Of a stretch of DNA of 64,000 bases, positions 46,023 through 57,400 are shown in pieces (within the stretch, counting starts at the first letter, position 1; every line of letters begins with the position of its first letter). The notes under the pieces were generated by a model. That model had not been told where the DNA came from and ran no database searches. It saw only the letters and a list, made by a program, of their open reading frames with translations. Position numbers and translations under genes: made by a program. The stretch is from NCBI RefSeq assembly GCF_018448885.1, contig NZ_RCWB01000023.1, positions 24,716-88,715 of the forward strand. Reading direction: 5' to 3'. Origin of the DNA: Photorhabdus caribbeanensis. GTDB taxonomy: Bacteria; Pseudomonadota; Gammaproteobacteria; Enterobacterales; Enterobacteriaceae.

Positions 46023-46601
46023 TTAATTTAGTGCCCAGACCAGAGTTTGTTCAAGTAATTTAGCGCCCTGAGTTGTGAGAATCGATTCTGGGTGAAATTG
46101 AAATCCACAAACCTTGTGTTTGTTGTGACGAACCGCCATAACAGTATCGCCACAACGGGCAGAAATAGTCAGTTCGGATGGAATTTTGTTCCCCGCGAGA
46201 GAGTGATAACGGGCAACCGGCAGAGGGTTTTCCAGATTAGCGAACATAGCCTGATTGTCGTGTTCTGCCAAAGAAGCTTTACCGTGTAGGATTTCATCCG
46301 CAGCGGAAATTTCTCCGCCATAGGCTTCAATAATGGCTTGATGCCCAAGGCAAATGCCGATTACTGGGATTTTGCCGATGATTTTTTGCAGTAATTGAGG
46401 CATACAACCTGCGTCAGATGGTTTACCCGGCCCCGGTGAAAGCATCAATAACGGAGAAGAGAGCATACTTAATCGCTGCATAATCATTTCAGTTGCAACA
46501 GTATTGCGGTAGATAACCACCTGATGACCATGATTACGTAATTGATCGACGAGGTTATAGGTAAATGAATCCACGTTGTCGAGTAGAAGAATATTTGCCA
46601 T
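46023..46601 (-). CDS. trpG: Anthranilate synthase glutamine amidotransferase component
   Basis: Supplies ammonia from glutamine to TrpE. The 192-residue class I amidotransferase has the oxyanion loop [12 protein letters not shown], the nucleophile in GICLGHQAI and the catalytic His-Glu in FHPESILT. It overlaps the trpE stop by one base and is separated from trpD by 7 bases. Confidence 0.96.
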   Translation of the reverse strand: MANILLLDNVDSFTYNLVDQLRNHGHQVVIYRNTVATEMIMQRLSMLSSPLLMLSPGPGKPSDAGCMPQLLQKIIGKIPVIGICLGHQAIIEAYGGEISAADEILHGKASLAEHDNQAMFANLENPLPVARYHSLAGNKIPSELTISARCGDTVMAVRHNKHKVCGFQFHPESILTTQGAKLLEQTLVWALN

Positions 46602-48175
46602 TAGAAAATCTCCTCGGCCTGATGAGCCTCAATAATTGCTCGAATGACGGCTTTTGCTTTGTTACGAGTCTCTTCGGATTCGGCTAAAGGTTCGGAATCC
46701 AGCACAACACCTGCGCCAACCTGAATCGTCGCCATACCATCTTCCACATAGGCAGAGCGAATAACGATACAATTATCCATATCCCCTTTGCCGGTGAAAT
46801 AACCGACCGCACCGCCATAGCTGCCCCGGCGTTCACTTTCATAGTGAGCGATAAGTTGCATTGCGCGTACTTTCGGCGCGCCAGTAAGGGTGCCCATATT
46901 CATACAAGCTTGATAAGCATGAAAGATGTCCAAATCATGGCGTAATGTTCCCACTACGCGGGAAACCAGATGCATAACAAAGGAGTAGCGATCAACTTTT
47001 GTCAAGTCAGCGACATAGCGGCTTCCCGGTTCACAAATGCGAGCCAGGTCATTACGGGCCAAATCAACCAGCATCAGGTGTTCGGCTAATTCTTTATCAT
47101 CTGTGCGCATCTCTAGTTCGGTTCGGCTGTCCAGATCGGCATCCAGCTCGCCGACAGCATTGCGCCCACGGGGGCGGGTACCGGCGATCGGGTAAATTTC
47201 AATCTGGCGATTGGATGCATCATATTTAAGTGCGCTTTCAGGAGAAGCGCCGAACAGACAGAAATCTTTGTCCTGCATGAAAAACATGTAGGGACTGGGA
47301 TTGCAGTACTTAAGTTTTTGATAAGCATGAAGCGGTGCCGGGCAGGGCAGAAAGAAGCGTCTTGATGGCACCACCTGAAAAATATCTCCCTGACGGATGT
47401 ATTGCTGCAATTGTGCCACCATTTCTGCATAGGCTTTATCATCCCGATTGGATGAAACTTTCATGGTTGGCAGAGAGATTTGTTTTACGGGTTCAGCGGG
47501 TTCGGTAATGAGCGTCGCTAATGTTTTTAATCGTTGCTTAAGGCGTTGCTCTTCTGCTTGAGAATTGCTGAAAAGAGAGATTTGCAAACGTGCATTTTTA
47601 TTCTGGTGGTCGATCACCAATAATGTTTCTGCGAGATAAAAGCAGAAATCAGGACAGCGTTGAACAGTTTTTACGGCTGGCAATGGTTCAAATCCGGCCA
47701 CCAGATCGTAAGAAAAAAGGCCGCCAACGAATATCGCTTCTGCGCTTGACGAATTGTGTGGTGATAGCCCTTCCGCCAGTGAAAGCAGAGCACGTAGTGC
47801 ATCAAACACGGATACAGCTTTTAGGCGATTATCTTCATCTATATTGTGATTGATTGGCGGGAAGGTAACTTGAAGAGCATCATGTGTCATTTCAGATTGG
47901 GCGTTACTGGCCAATTTGTTGGCTAAAATGGGTAATAAATTCCGGCCATTCTCTGTCAAAGCGTCGAAAGTAACTTGGTTGCCGTTGGCTCTGATACGCA
48001 AGGCACTATCGATAATCAGCAGGCTTTTTAAATTTTTTTTGCTGTTAATTTCCGCCGATTCCAGCAATAAAGTTGCTGGTCGCTCACCGCAGAGTTGGTT
48101 GAATAGTAGAGTAGGATCGGGTTGATAAGCGGTTTCCTGCTCAATTACTGTGATTTTGGGTTGTTTATCCGTCAT
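46601..48175 (-). CDS. trpE: Anthranilate synthase component I
   Basis: Converts chorismate to anthranilate; the first and feedback-inhibited step. The 524-residue protein has the regulatory LLLESAEI motif near residue 36, whose Ser is the tryptophan-feedback position, and the chorismate-binding end ([45 protein letters not shown]). It heads the structural operon behind the attenuator. Confidence 0.97.
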   Translation of the reverse strand: MTDKQPKITVIEQETAYQPDPTLLFNQLCGERPATLLLESAEINSKKNLKSLLIIDSALRIRANGNQVTFDALTENGRNLLPILANKLASNAQSEMTHDALQVTFPPINHNIDEDNRLKAVSVFDALRALLSLAEGLSPHNSSSAEAIFVGGLFSYDLVAGFEPLPAVKTVQRCPDFCFYLAETLLVIDHQNKNARLQISLFSNSQAEEQRLKQRLKTLATLITEPAEPVKQISLPTMKVSSNRDDKAYAEMVAQLQQYIRQGDIFQVVPSRRFFLPCPAPLHAYQKLKYCNPSPYMFFMQDKDFCLFGASPESALKYDASNRQIEIYPIAGTRPRGRNAVGELDADLDSRTELEMRTDDKELAEHLMLVDLARNDLARICEPGSRYVADLTKVDRYSFVMHLVSRVVGTLRHDLDIFHAYQACMNMGTLTGAPKVRAMQLIAHYESERRGSYGGAVGYFTGKGDMDNCIVIRSAYVEDGMATIQVGAGVVLDSEPLAESEETRNKAKAVIRAIIEAHQAEEIF

Positions 48176-48204
48176 TTTTTCGTCCTGTCAATTAGTTACA
48201 CATA

Positions 48205-48234
48205 TAAAAAAACCCGCTTGTTAGGCGGGTTTTG
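48205..48234 (-). terminator. trp attenuator terminator
   Basis: On the minus strand AACCCGC, a 7-base loop and GCGGGTT are followed by seven Ts, the classic attenuator stem 3:4, located between the leader peptide stop and trpE. Confidence 0.88.
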
Positions 48235-48253
48235 GTAATTTGGCACTGTTGAT

Positions 48254-48325
48254 TTATGTGCGTGACCATACCGCCCTTACTGGGAAGTTATGCCACCAAC
48301 GGATAGACGTCATAAATACAGCCAT
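48254..48325 (-). CDS. trpL: trp operon leader peptide
   Basis: A 23-residue ORF with adjacent Trp codons (RWWHN) and a third Trp three residues before the last (AVWSRT). AGAGG precedes its ATG. Stalling at these Trp codons when charged tRNA-Trp is scarce would favour the antiterminator, so trpE is transcribed. E. coli TrpL has 14 residues and two Trp; this version is longer. Confidence 0.85.
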   Translation of the reverse strand: MAVFMTSIRWWHNFPVRAVWSRT

Positions 48326-48388
48326 TTTCAGTGCCTCTTTAGTATTGATATAGATGGTATACAAGGTAATAGCATTCTCACTCACTTG

Positions 48389-48423
48389 TGTACTAGTAAA
48401 CTGGAACGAAATTGGTGTGTCAA
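48389..48423 (-). promoter_or_regulatory. trp promoter and TrpR operator
   Basis: On the minus strand TTGACA (48418-48423), a 17-base spacer and TTTACT (48395-48400) make a strong promoter about 70 bases before trpL. Overlapping the -10 at 48389-48408 is a sequence that includes ACTAGTAC and closely resembles the E. coli trp operator, including the CAAGT that follows. TrpR bound there would block polymerase. Confidence 0.85.
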
Positions 48424-49123
48424 GTATTTTTTAGCACGTTTATTAATTTGTGCAATTAGAGGTAGAACTTTAGTCACTAAGTGGTACTAAAAAGAACGAT
48501 CAACATACAGATAATTAATTTCCCACATACCCAGTTGAGAAAATCTGATCAAAGGTCGTTTTTTAACCCTAGTTTAATATGGCTAAAGAAAGTTGAAAGT
48601 TAATTGGTGGATATCTTAGTTACGGTGTAACAAAAAATAATTAATAGTTAGAAAGTGATTATTGAAATTTAATAAGATTATTATGTTTCTGTCATAAATA
48701 ACTCATATTTTCATTTTATGATATATATTTGATAATATTAAATATATAAATCACATTTAATAAAAAGAGAATTTAGCGATAGAAAATTTTGGTTAAGAAG
48801 AATAATTTGGTGTATTTTGTTTGAGTCAATAGGCGGGAGAAAAAAAGAGATTATTAATTTTTATATCTGTATATGAAAAAAAGAGGTTTAGCTAGTGTTA
48901 CTATGAGAAGTAGTATTCATGGCTCTAACATATCGTGTTATCTAGAAATTAGATCTTTATAAGTTAAAGCTATGTAATATTTTGTATCTAATACGTTATA
49001 AGTATTCCAGGGGGAACGATTTGTAATCTGAATACTTATTAAAGCTCTACTTAATTCTGGCATAGGTTGTCATGATTAAACTCTGTGATGTTTAAAACAA
49101 TTGTACTATTAGTGGAGTAAGAT
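48424..49123. other. Long AT-rich junction between the trp promoter and the chitinase gene
   Basis: About 700 bases with no credible ORF. It is the left border of the Tc island and must hold the chitinase/Tc promoter, but I found no clear sigma-70 match or repeat. Its composition is as AT-rich as the peptide island. Confidence 0.4.
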
Positions 49124-50758
49124 ATGAGTGAAAATAAACCAAAAGCAGATAGCCAATTGGTGTATGAAACTGATCCACATAAGGTTAAAGATTCGGAAGA
49201 AGGTGCGGCGCAAAAAACTTATCGGTTAAATGGCTTTGATCCTAAAACAACCGATGGATTATTATCGTATACACCGACAAGGCTTGCTAAAACTGTTTTT
49301 AATACTTACGAGGAGAAAGATGATTTTGGTGTTTTCTGTTATTTATCTGATTGGTCAATCTATGATGCGCGTTTGGTTGACACAGCAAGTGAAGATGATT
49401 TTAAAAAGAATGGCGGCAGAAGCGCTGATTTAATGCGCTTTAAAGGCGATAAAGAAAAAGGAAAGCCGTTTAAGAGAATTATCTTTAGCTTTGCAGGAAT
49501 TATTGGCGATCCCGGGGAGAAGAGAGCAACTATCATTGCTGCTGCGGGTAAAAATGGATGGCAAATGGGGGATGCTGAACAAGATATTCTAGAGAATCAC
49601 GAAGGCAAACCTATTCCAATAGATCCTTGGGCTGATGTTGCAGCCTATCTTAATTGTGGTTTTACTCAGTGGGCGGGCGAGCCTGTAGACTTATATCATC
49701 AAGATAAAGCCCAAGGGGTATTAGGAGGGTTGCGTTTACTTAAAGAAGAAAATCCAGATCTGGAAATTTCTGTCAGTGTTGGCGGTTGGTCAATGAGTGG
49801 TGCTTTTTATAAAGTATGCCGTAATGAGAATCTTCGTAAGCGATTTGTTGAGGGGGTTAAAGATTTATATACCAAATTCCCCATGCTAACTCACATTGAT
49901 CTTGACTGGGAATATCCTGGTTCTGCGGGGGAAGGTAATCAATTTGGTGAAGATGATTATGAGCATTTTGCTGAGCTTATTAAGGATTTAAAAAATGCAA
50001 ATATCAGTAATTTGCAAGGAATTAGTATTGCCGCTTCTGCTGATATAGAAAAAATGAAAGCAGCGCATATTCCAGAATTGATTGCTGCTGGTGTCAATGA
50101 AATCAACTTAATGACTTATGATTTCTTTACATTGGGCGATGGGAAACTTTCTCATCATACCAATCTTTATCGTAATAAGGATGACCAGTATTCTAAATAT
50201 TCAGTCGATGATGCAGTTAAATATCTTATTTCTTTAGGTATTAATAAGAAATTTATCTATATCGGTTATTCTGGTTATACTCGTAATGCCAAAACTGCGG
50301 AGTTAGAGAGTAAGGATAATGAACAACTGGTTGGGAGATACACTGATGGAACATCCACGGTAGGGAGTTTTGAACACAGCGTCATTGAATGGACAGATAT
50401 TATCTATAACTATGTTGATTATGAAAATCAAATAGGCCGTAATGGGTTTACAGTTTTCCATGATCCGGTTGCGAAAGCCGATTATATTTACAATAAAGAT
50501 CTTAAAGTATTTATGTCATTAGATACGCCTCGTTCAGTCAGAGAAAAAGGCCGCTATGTTAAACAAAATGGACTTGGTGGTTTATTTATTTGGACCGGAG
50601 ATCAGGATAATGGCTTATTAACCAATGCTGCTCATGAAGGATTAGGCCGCAAAGCAATTAAAAAAGTCATTGACATGGAGCCGTTTTATTTTGAAGGCGA
50701 CCTTCCTTCTTACGATAAACCGAAAGAGAAGCAGTGTGAAGCATGTAAATTAAATTAA
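49124..50758 (+). CDS. GH18 chitinase, Tc-associated (Chi1 type)
   Basis: A 544-residue glycosyl hydrolase family 18 protein. The family's DxDxE core is intact at Asp259, Asp261 and Glu263 in HIDLDWEYPG, and the SxGG motif (SVSVGGWSMSG) lies before it; the position two residues before the usual first core Asp is Thr rather than the common Asp. No signal peptide is visible, as in Chi1 of the Yersinia entomophaga Yen-Tc, which is exported as part of the toxin complex. It is the first gene of a chitinase-TcA1-TcA2-chitinase set and would help breach the insect peritrophic matrix. The start follows GTGGAG. Confidence 0.9.
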   Translation: MSENKPKADSQLVYETDPHKVKDSEEGAAQKTYRLNGFDPKTTDGLLSYTPTRLAKTVFNTYEEKDDFGVFCYLSDWSIYDARLVDTASEDDFKKNGGRSADLMRFKGDKEKGKPFKRIIFSFAGIIGDPGEKRATIIAAAGKNGWQMGDAEQDILENHEGKPIPIDPWADVAAYLNCGFTQWAGEPVDLYHQDKAQGVLGGLRLLKEENPDLEISVSVGGWSMSGAFYKVCRNENLRKRFVEGVKDLYTKFPMLTHIDLDWEYPGSAGEGNQFGEDDYEHFAELIKDLKNANISNLQGISIAASADIEKMKAAHIPELIAAGVNEINLMTYDFFTLGDGKLSHHTNLYRNKDDQYSKYSVDDAVKYLISLGINKKFIYIGYSGYTRNAKTAELESKDNEQLVGRYTDGTSTVGSFEHSVIEWTDIIYNYVDYENQIGRNGFTVFHDPVAKADYIYNKDLKVFMSLDTPRSVREKGRYVKQNGLGGLFIWTGDQDNGLLTNAAHEGLGRKAIKKVIDMEPFYFEGDLPSYDKPKEKQCEACKLN

Positions 50759-50858
50759 ATTGAGTTTACGCTTTAAAAATCTCACTACTTAAAGTGGTTA
50801 TAGTTTCTATAACTGTGCTATTCAGGTGTTTCCGATTAATTAGGTTGGGAATAATACA

Positions 50859-53800
50859 ATGGATAAATATAAAAGCATTTCTCGTGAAAAACAGGATATA
50901 ACAAAAGTATCACCATTATTAGCTGCGGTGGCAGAAATAAAATCATCAGCATCGCCAATATTGCCTACACCTTATATGTTGGCAAATTCAGAACAGAAGG
51001 AAGACCATTCTACTGTCACGCTACTTAATACACTCCAACGCCTAGGGTATCACTCAATTTTTGATATTATTGAAGTATCAAAACAGCGTTTTATTAAACG
51101 CCATAACGAATCTTTATCAGGTCATGCCGAGGCAATTTTTGATAAAGCAGTGAGTGCGGCTAATCAATTGGTACAAAGTTATCGGCAAAGACAATTGAGA
51201 GATTACGATAGCGCATCATTGACAGAAGCGAGTCATCAGGCAAGATATTCTTTTTATAGTGGTGACAATACCAACGAAAAAGAAAAATTGCCTGATTATA
51301 GCAACTTATTTCCTGAACCTTGGGATGATTTCTGTCAGCCAGACGCGATTGAGGCTCTTGATAGTCCGGTAAATTACCTGCTTGATCTTTATAAGTTTGT
51401 ACAACAAATAGAGTTAGATGGTTCCAATAATGCCGTAGGGTTAGAGCAAAGGCGTGCTGATATTCCTGACTTATTACTTAATAGTGATAATCTTTACAAA
51501 GAGATTACGGCAATATCTATTGTGAATGATGTTTTGTCGAAAAGTGCCAGGGAATATATTGATCAAACAGGCCATGCAGAAAAACCGGTTAATCAGGTTT
51601 TGGGGGAGACTCGTTTTCCATTTACATTACCTTATAGTTTGCCTTCTCAACAGATTAATAAAGGCTTGGCCGAAAAAGAGACTGAATTAGGTACGATTAT
51701 TCAGCAAGTGGATCAGCAATTTCCCTGGCATATCTTAACTGAAAAACGTGATCAGGCTTTGCTTGCCTATGCTCAATTAAGTCAGGAGCAAATGACTTTA
51801 CTGACAGAGAAAAGCCCGTTTGCGCAAAACTTTTTATCACGTGAGCAACTGATTAAGAGTTATTTCAGTGCCAGCACAACAGAAGTATTACCTGAGCGTG
51901 ATGTGGCAAAACATGCTTATATTATTCATGCTGATGCAAATATTACTGGCCCGACATTATTGAGTGATAATGATGATAAAGCCTATGATGAAATTGTCAT
52001 TACTTGCGAAAATAAAGCTAAAGAGACGATTAAGATTAAGCTTCGTGGTGAAAATGTTCTGACTTACAATCGCGTAAAAGCGAGGATGGAGCCTTTTAAT
52101 AATTCATCACCATTTAGTCGACAATTAAAGTTAACTTATGTAGAAAGTGATAATAGTGAAATTGGTAATTTAGATAATGGTCCTTTCTTTGGTGAAATGA
52201 CAGTTTATGCGGCGATACCAAAAGAGAGCGAAAATAGTATTTCGGTAAATATTGAAGGTATTAACTTCCTCACTATGACTTACCGCTTCGCTATTGCTAA
52301 ACAAGGTACTGCACAATCGGAGTTATTGCCGGAAGCGGAACAATTTTTCCAGGATAACTATGGTGTTTCTGCGGATGAAAGTGTGAAATTAAAAGGGATT
52401 CTATCTTTTGGTCAGCAGACAGGATCGAAAGTGACAGATCTCGAACACTTGTTTAGTAGTGGCGATTTCCGGCCTTTAGTTTCGCCAAATGTGCTATTTT
52501 CTAACCCTATCTTCGATAGTGGGCAAACGTCAGAACACTTTCCTGCACCTTATCACTATGGTGGTGTTTATATAAATGCGGGGCAATTAGATGCATTAAG
52601 CATTGTGAGAACGGATAATGGACGCGAAATAAACGCAGTTTCTGATTTCCGTTATGATCGAATGAATCGTTTTATTCGTTTACAGCGTTGGTTAGCGTTA
52701 CCTTATCATCAGCTTGACTTATTAATAATTTCAGCAATAAAAGCTGAGCCAAATAATACCGATCTGACTATATCCAATAATACATTAAGAGCATTAGGTT
52801 TATTCCGCCATTTATCAACACAATATAAAGTATTACCGGAGACGTTTGCTGGATGGATATATCAAATTACGCCATTTACTATCAGTAATAATATTCCATT
52901 TTTTGATCAAATTTTTAATCAGTCTAAACTTTTTGATCAGCCTTTAATTTTGGATGGGAAAGAATTTAGTTATAAAGAAAATCAAGGAGAAGGCGCGAAA
53001 ACAGTTAAACAATTGTGTGCAGGGTTAGCTATTTCTTTATCCACGTTTCAAGTGATTGCACCTATCGTTGAGGCAGCACTGAAACTTTCTTCTGGCAAAT
53101 TGGTGCGTAATCTTGATGTCGTGTCTAGTCTTTATCGTCTGGTAACTATTCCACGATTATTTGGTTTTTCTGCGGAAGATGGATTAATTCTGGCGGATAT
53201 TTTAACAGGTGAAGAGGGATATTTGGCAGATATACCCATTTTTAGAGAAAAAGATGAGCAGAAAGATGACATTCTCAGTGTTATTACTCAAATGGAAGTT
53301 TTGACTTCTTGGTTGGCTAAAACAAAACTGACTCCTATCAAACTTTCCTTATTATTAGCTAAAACTCAGCTCCCAGTGGTGCCAACAAGTGGCATGTTAA
53401 GTTTCTATAAGGGAATTTCTGACGGTTTGACTGATAATGTACGTTTACAAGAATCTGATTTTAATCGGCAAGAAATAAATAATATAGATTGGTGGAACGT
53501 TCTGTCAGATGAAAATGGCGTTTTCGATAAGGAAAATGGTTTAATCAAAGATATTCCATTAGTATGGGGGAAAACAGATGAAGAATCTCTAAGGAAAGAG
53601 ATTGAAGATATTGTAAAGGAGAAAGGGATAAGTCCAGATAATAATCAAATTAATATTGTTGTGCAGATCATATTGCAAGCTAAAACCGCACAGGAGAGTC
53701 TATTATCTAGCGCTATTGCGGGAGAATATGGAGTATCAAGGGATATTGTTCCATTACAACTGCGTTGGTTAGGAAGTAGTGTCTATTCAGTACTGAAATT

Positions 53801-54410
53801 GGTATTAGATAATACGCCAGAAAAAGTTGAAGATATTAAACAAGAGTTTCTGGACTTGACCTACAGTCTGTTAGTTTATACTCAATTAATCAATACATTG
53901 AGCGTAAGTAATAATTTGTTGTTATTGCGTCTGACTAATCCTAAATGGTTGGGGTTAAGCGTGGAAGAAACAACGGAAATATCATTATCATTAGATGAAA
54001 TTTTCCTGCTGAATCGCTATCAGGATTTACTGGAAAATGCGAAGCAAAATGAAGATAAAATTCAAGAATATTTTACTTTTGCTAACAGTGAAACTTCACC
54101 GAAGACAAGAGAAGAGGATGATGACAATTATAAATGTGCGCAATTATTGGCTGAAATTCTAGATTGGGACCCTGATGAAATTTATCTTGCTTGCAAAAAA
54201 GGAGGATTAGATAAAGAACGGGCAATGACCTTATCTCAAATAGATTGGATACGACGATTGCAACAATTTTCTGTAAAAACCAATTTGTCTGTTGAGCCTT
54301 TATTAGGTGCTGGCGCACTTGACGTTAATTCAGATTTTGAAGCTTTCCAAAATATCGGGGAAGCGGTAATGGCTGCATTAAAAGCGCAAGGAGATGATGA
54401 GAATGTCTAA
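50859..54410 (+). CDS. Insecticidal Tc toxin A component, N-terminal half (TcaA/YenA1 type)
   Basis: A 1183-residue Tc A1 protein. Near residues 155-250 it has the VRP1-type signature of Salmonella SpvA-related Tc proteins (SPVNYLLDLYKF...LEQRRADIPDLLLNSDNLYKEI). The rest is the large helical shell with an inserted beta-rich block (about 345-480). A1 and A2 together (about 2550 residues) equal one full TcdA-type subunit, so the split lies inside what is one protein in other loci. It begins about 100 bases after chi1 and ends inside the start of the next gene. Confidence 0.9.
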   Translation: MDKYKSISREKQDITKVSPLLAAVAEIKSSASPILPTPYMLANSEQKEDHSTVTLLNTLQRLGYHSIFDIIEVSKQRFIKRHNESLSGHAEAIFDKAVSAANQLVQSYRQRQLRDYDSASLTEASHQARYSFYSGDNTNEKEKLPDYSNLFPEPWDDFCQPDAIEALDSPVNYLLDLYKFVQQIELDGSNNAVGLEQRRADIPDLLLNSDNLYKEITAISIVNDVLSKSAREYIDQTGHAEKPVNQVLGETRFPFTLPYSLPSQQINKGLAEKETELGTIIQQVDQQFPWHILTEKRDQALLAYAQLSQEQMTLLTEKSPFAQNFLSREQLIKSYFSASTTEVLPERDVAKHAYIIHADANITGPTLLSDNDDKAYDEIVITCENKAKETIKIKLRGENVLTYNRVKARMEPFNNSSPFSRQLKLTYVESDNSEIGNLDNGPFFGEMTVYAAIPKESENSISVNIEGINFLTMTYRFAIAKQGTAQSELLPEAEQFFQDNYGVSADESVKLKGILSFGQQTGSKVTDLEHLFSSGDFRPLVSPNVLFSNPIFDSGQTSEHFPAPYHYGGVYINAGQLDALSIVRTDNGREINAVSDFRYDRMNRFIRLQRWLALPYHQLDLLIISAIKAEPNNTDLTISNNTLRALGLFRHLSTQYKVLPETFAGWIYQITPFTISNNIPFFDQIFNQSKLFDQPLILDGKEFSYKENQGEGAKTVKQLCAGLAISLSTFQVIAPIVEAALKLSSGKLVRNLDVVSSLYRLVTIPRLFGFSAEDGLILADILTGEEGYLADIPIFREKDEQKDDILSVITQMEVLTSWLAKTKLTPIKLSLLLAKTQLPVVPTSGMLSFYKGISDGLTDNVRLQESDFNRQEINNIDWWNVLSDENGVFDKENGLIKDIPLVWGKTDEESLRKEIEDIVKEKGISPDNNQINIVVQIILQAKTAQESLLSSAIAGEYGVSRDIVPLQLRWLGSSVYSVLKLVLDNTPEKVEDIKQEFLDLTYSLLVYTQLINTLSVSNNLLLLRLTNPKWLGLSVEETTEISLSLDEIFLLNRYQDLLENAKQNEDKIQEYFTFANSETSPKTREEDDDNYKCAQLLAEILDWDPDEIYLACKKGGLDKERAMTLSQIDWIRRLQQFSVKTNLSVEPLLGAGALDVNSDFEAFQNIGEAVMAALKAQGDDENV

Positions 54411-57400
54411 TTTAATTGAAGCAAAATTACAGGAAAATTTGCGGGATGCATTAGTTGATTATTATCTTGGTCAGATTGTTCCGCATGATACCGCTTTTCA
54501 ATCCTTGCGTGAAAGAATTCAAAATGTAGATGATTTATATGATTTTCTATTATTAGATACTCAGGTTTCTTCTAAAGTAAAAACAGCTCGTGTCGCACAT
54601 GTTACTCAGTCTGTACAACAATATATTAACCGTATTGTTTTGAATTTAGAGTCAGGTTTATCGATGACTCAGGAAGAGGCAGATAATTGGCAGGAGTTTG
54701 CTAATCGTTATGGTTATTGGGCGGCAAATCAACAACTGGCTATTTATCCAGAGGTCTATGTTGATCCTACCTTACGTTTAACCAAAACCGAATTCTTTTT
54801 CCAATTGGAAAGTGCGCTTAATCAAGGTAAGCTCACCGATGATGTTGCTCAGAAAGCGATATTGGGATATTTGAATAACTTCGAAGAGGTCAGTAATTTA
54901 GAGGTTATTGCTGGTTATGAAGATGGTATTGATATTGCCGATGATAAGATCTATTTCATTGCTAAAACACGAACTCAACCTTACCGTTATTTTTGGCGAA
55001 CATTAGATGCTAAACAGCGTAATAATCAGACTGACGAACTCTATCCTACCGCCTGGAGTGAGTGGAAGCTGATTAATGTTCCTTTAGAAAATGCGTATAA
55101 CGGTGTTGTTCGTCCAATTATCCTAAATAACCGGTTATATATTAGTTGGTTTGAAGTTTCTGAAGAAAAACAAGATAAAGATAATAGTATTAAGTATCGT
55201 ACCAAACTTAATCTGGCTCATTTAGCGTTTGATGGTACCTGGAGTACAGGCACTACCGTTCGAGAAGATTTACTTGACCACGCCATGAAAGAATTGATTG
55301 CGGTTCTCGATCGTACCGGAGACGTTGAACGCCTGGCTTTGGTCGCATTTGTTCGTATGCAAAGTACAGATAATGATAAAAAACCATACGATTATGATGA
55401 AGTTTTCACCTACGTTTGTGACAACTTATTAATGGAAGCCACGGATTTGCCCAAATCCACTTCGACGTTATCTGATTTGGATGCATATGGCGCTGCTTTA
55501 GTCTGGTTCTATTTCCGGGAACCTGCAAATGGCGGGCCGGAAGAATATAAGCAATTGGTGCTTTATCCCGTTAATAATAATATGAAATGGCCGATAGCCG
55601 AACCACCAACATTTGAAGGACAACTGGGTAAAATAGACGATTTCAAGTTGGATGCGACTTATGTTGACGGGACATTAAATATGTATCTTACGTCCACTTC
55701 AACGTATAAATATGATTTTAGCAGAAGTAAAAATATCCTTTATTGTATTTGGCTGGAAGATAGCAAGGGTGAGCGGTGTTGGCTTGATTATAAGATACTT
55801 ACTCCAGAAGATTATGATCCAAAACTGAGTGTCACATTGAACCGTTGTGATAGAAATGATGTAACGGTTGTTACGGGTTTCAGTTTGCCGTCAGAAACGG
55901 GAGATGTTGCTGGTAGAATTAAAACTAAACTCAGTGTAGGTAAACTACTTCGTGACAAGATACAAATTAAACAGACTAAACAAACTCAGTATTTGCAATT
56001 TCCAAAAGAAGATCAACCAGAGGAACCATTAGAAAGTTGGTATTCTGATAAGGCGATTCGTTTAAATACCCTTTTTGCGAAAGAGTTAATTAGTAAGGCG
56101 AGTCAAAAACTGGACAAAGTTCTCAGTTGGGAAACGCAAAATATTCATGAAGAGCCGATTACCGACAATGTTTCAAAACCTATCGACCTTAAAGGGGCAA
56201 ATGGTATTTATTTTTGGGAATTATTCTTCCATATGCCATTTATGGTGGCCTGGCGGTTTAATGTGGAACAGCGTTATGAGGAAGCCAGTCGCTGGATTAA
56301 GTTTGTTTTTAATCCTTTTGAAAGTAATGACGAACCGGCTCTGGAACAAAATAAGCCACGTTATTGGAATAGTCGTCCAATAATTGACGAACCTAAGAGA
56401 TTACGTAGTCTGGTAGAACCGGCTGATCCTGATGCAATTTCTGCCAGTGAACCTATTCATTATCGTAAAGCGATTTTTAATTTCTACGTTAAGAATATTA
56501 TCGATCAAGGTGATATGGAGTATCGCAAGTTACAGCCTACTGCCAGAACGGTAGCACGTCTGAGTTATGCAACGGCAAGTTCATTATTAGGTGCGCGTCC
56601 TGATCTCCAATTAGCCAGTTCCTGGCAGCCAATAACTCTTGAGGATGCATCATATAAGAAGAGTAGCGCAGTACGTGCATTGGAGATGATAAGTTATCCT
56701 TTGCCTTATGCCCCGGTGGTTCATGATAAAACTATTCGTGCGCTGGATAATGATCTCTTTATGAAACCGATTAATGAAGAGTTAACGGCACTGTGGGATA
56801 AAATAGAAAACCGGATTTACAATTTACGGCATAATTTAACGCTGGATGGTAAAGAAATTTCGATGGATCTTTATGATTCGAAAATTTCTCCTCGTGGATT
56901 AATGGATCAGCGTTATCAGCGGGTTGTTGCTGCCAGAAATGCCAGCAGAATGAATTTCAGAGTACCCAATTATCGTTTTGAACCGATGTTGGCGCGAGCG
57001 AAATCGGGTGTCGATACGTTGATACAATTTGGCAGCACGTTGTTAAGTCTATTGGAACGGAAAGATAATTTAAGTTTTGAATCATTCCAGATGGTTCAGA
57101 ATAATGATCTCTACCGTTTTGCGGTTGACCTCCAGCAACAAGATATCAATATTAATCAGGCCAGTCTTGATGCATTGCAGGTGAGCAAACAATCTGCTCA
57201 GGAGCGGTACGAACATTATAAAAGTCTTTATGATGAAAATATTTCGTCCACGGAACAGCAGGTTATTGAATTACAGGCTCAGGCATCTTCTGCTCTGTTA
57301 GCTTCACAAGTGTCAAGAACGGCTGCGGCAGCACTGGATTTAGTTCCCAATATTTATGGATTGGCAGTTGGGGGATCACATTGGGGAGCGGCTTTAAATG

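Noticed and set aside
47113..47442. 109-residue ORF overlapping trpE
   Set aside because: A frame shadow of trpE with no start signal.
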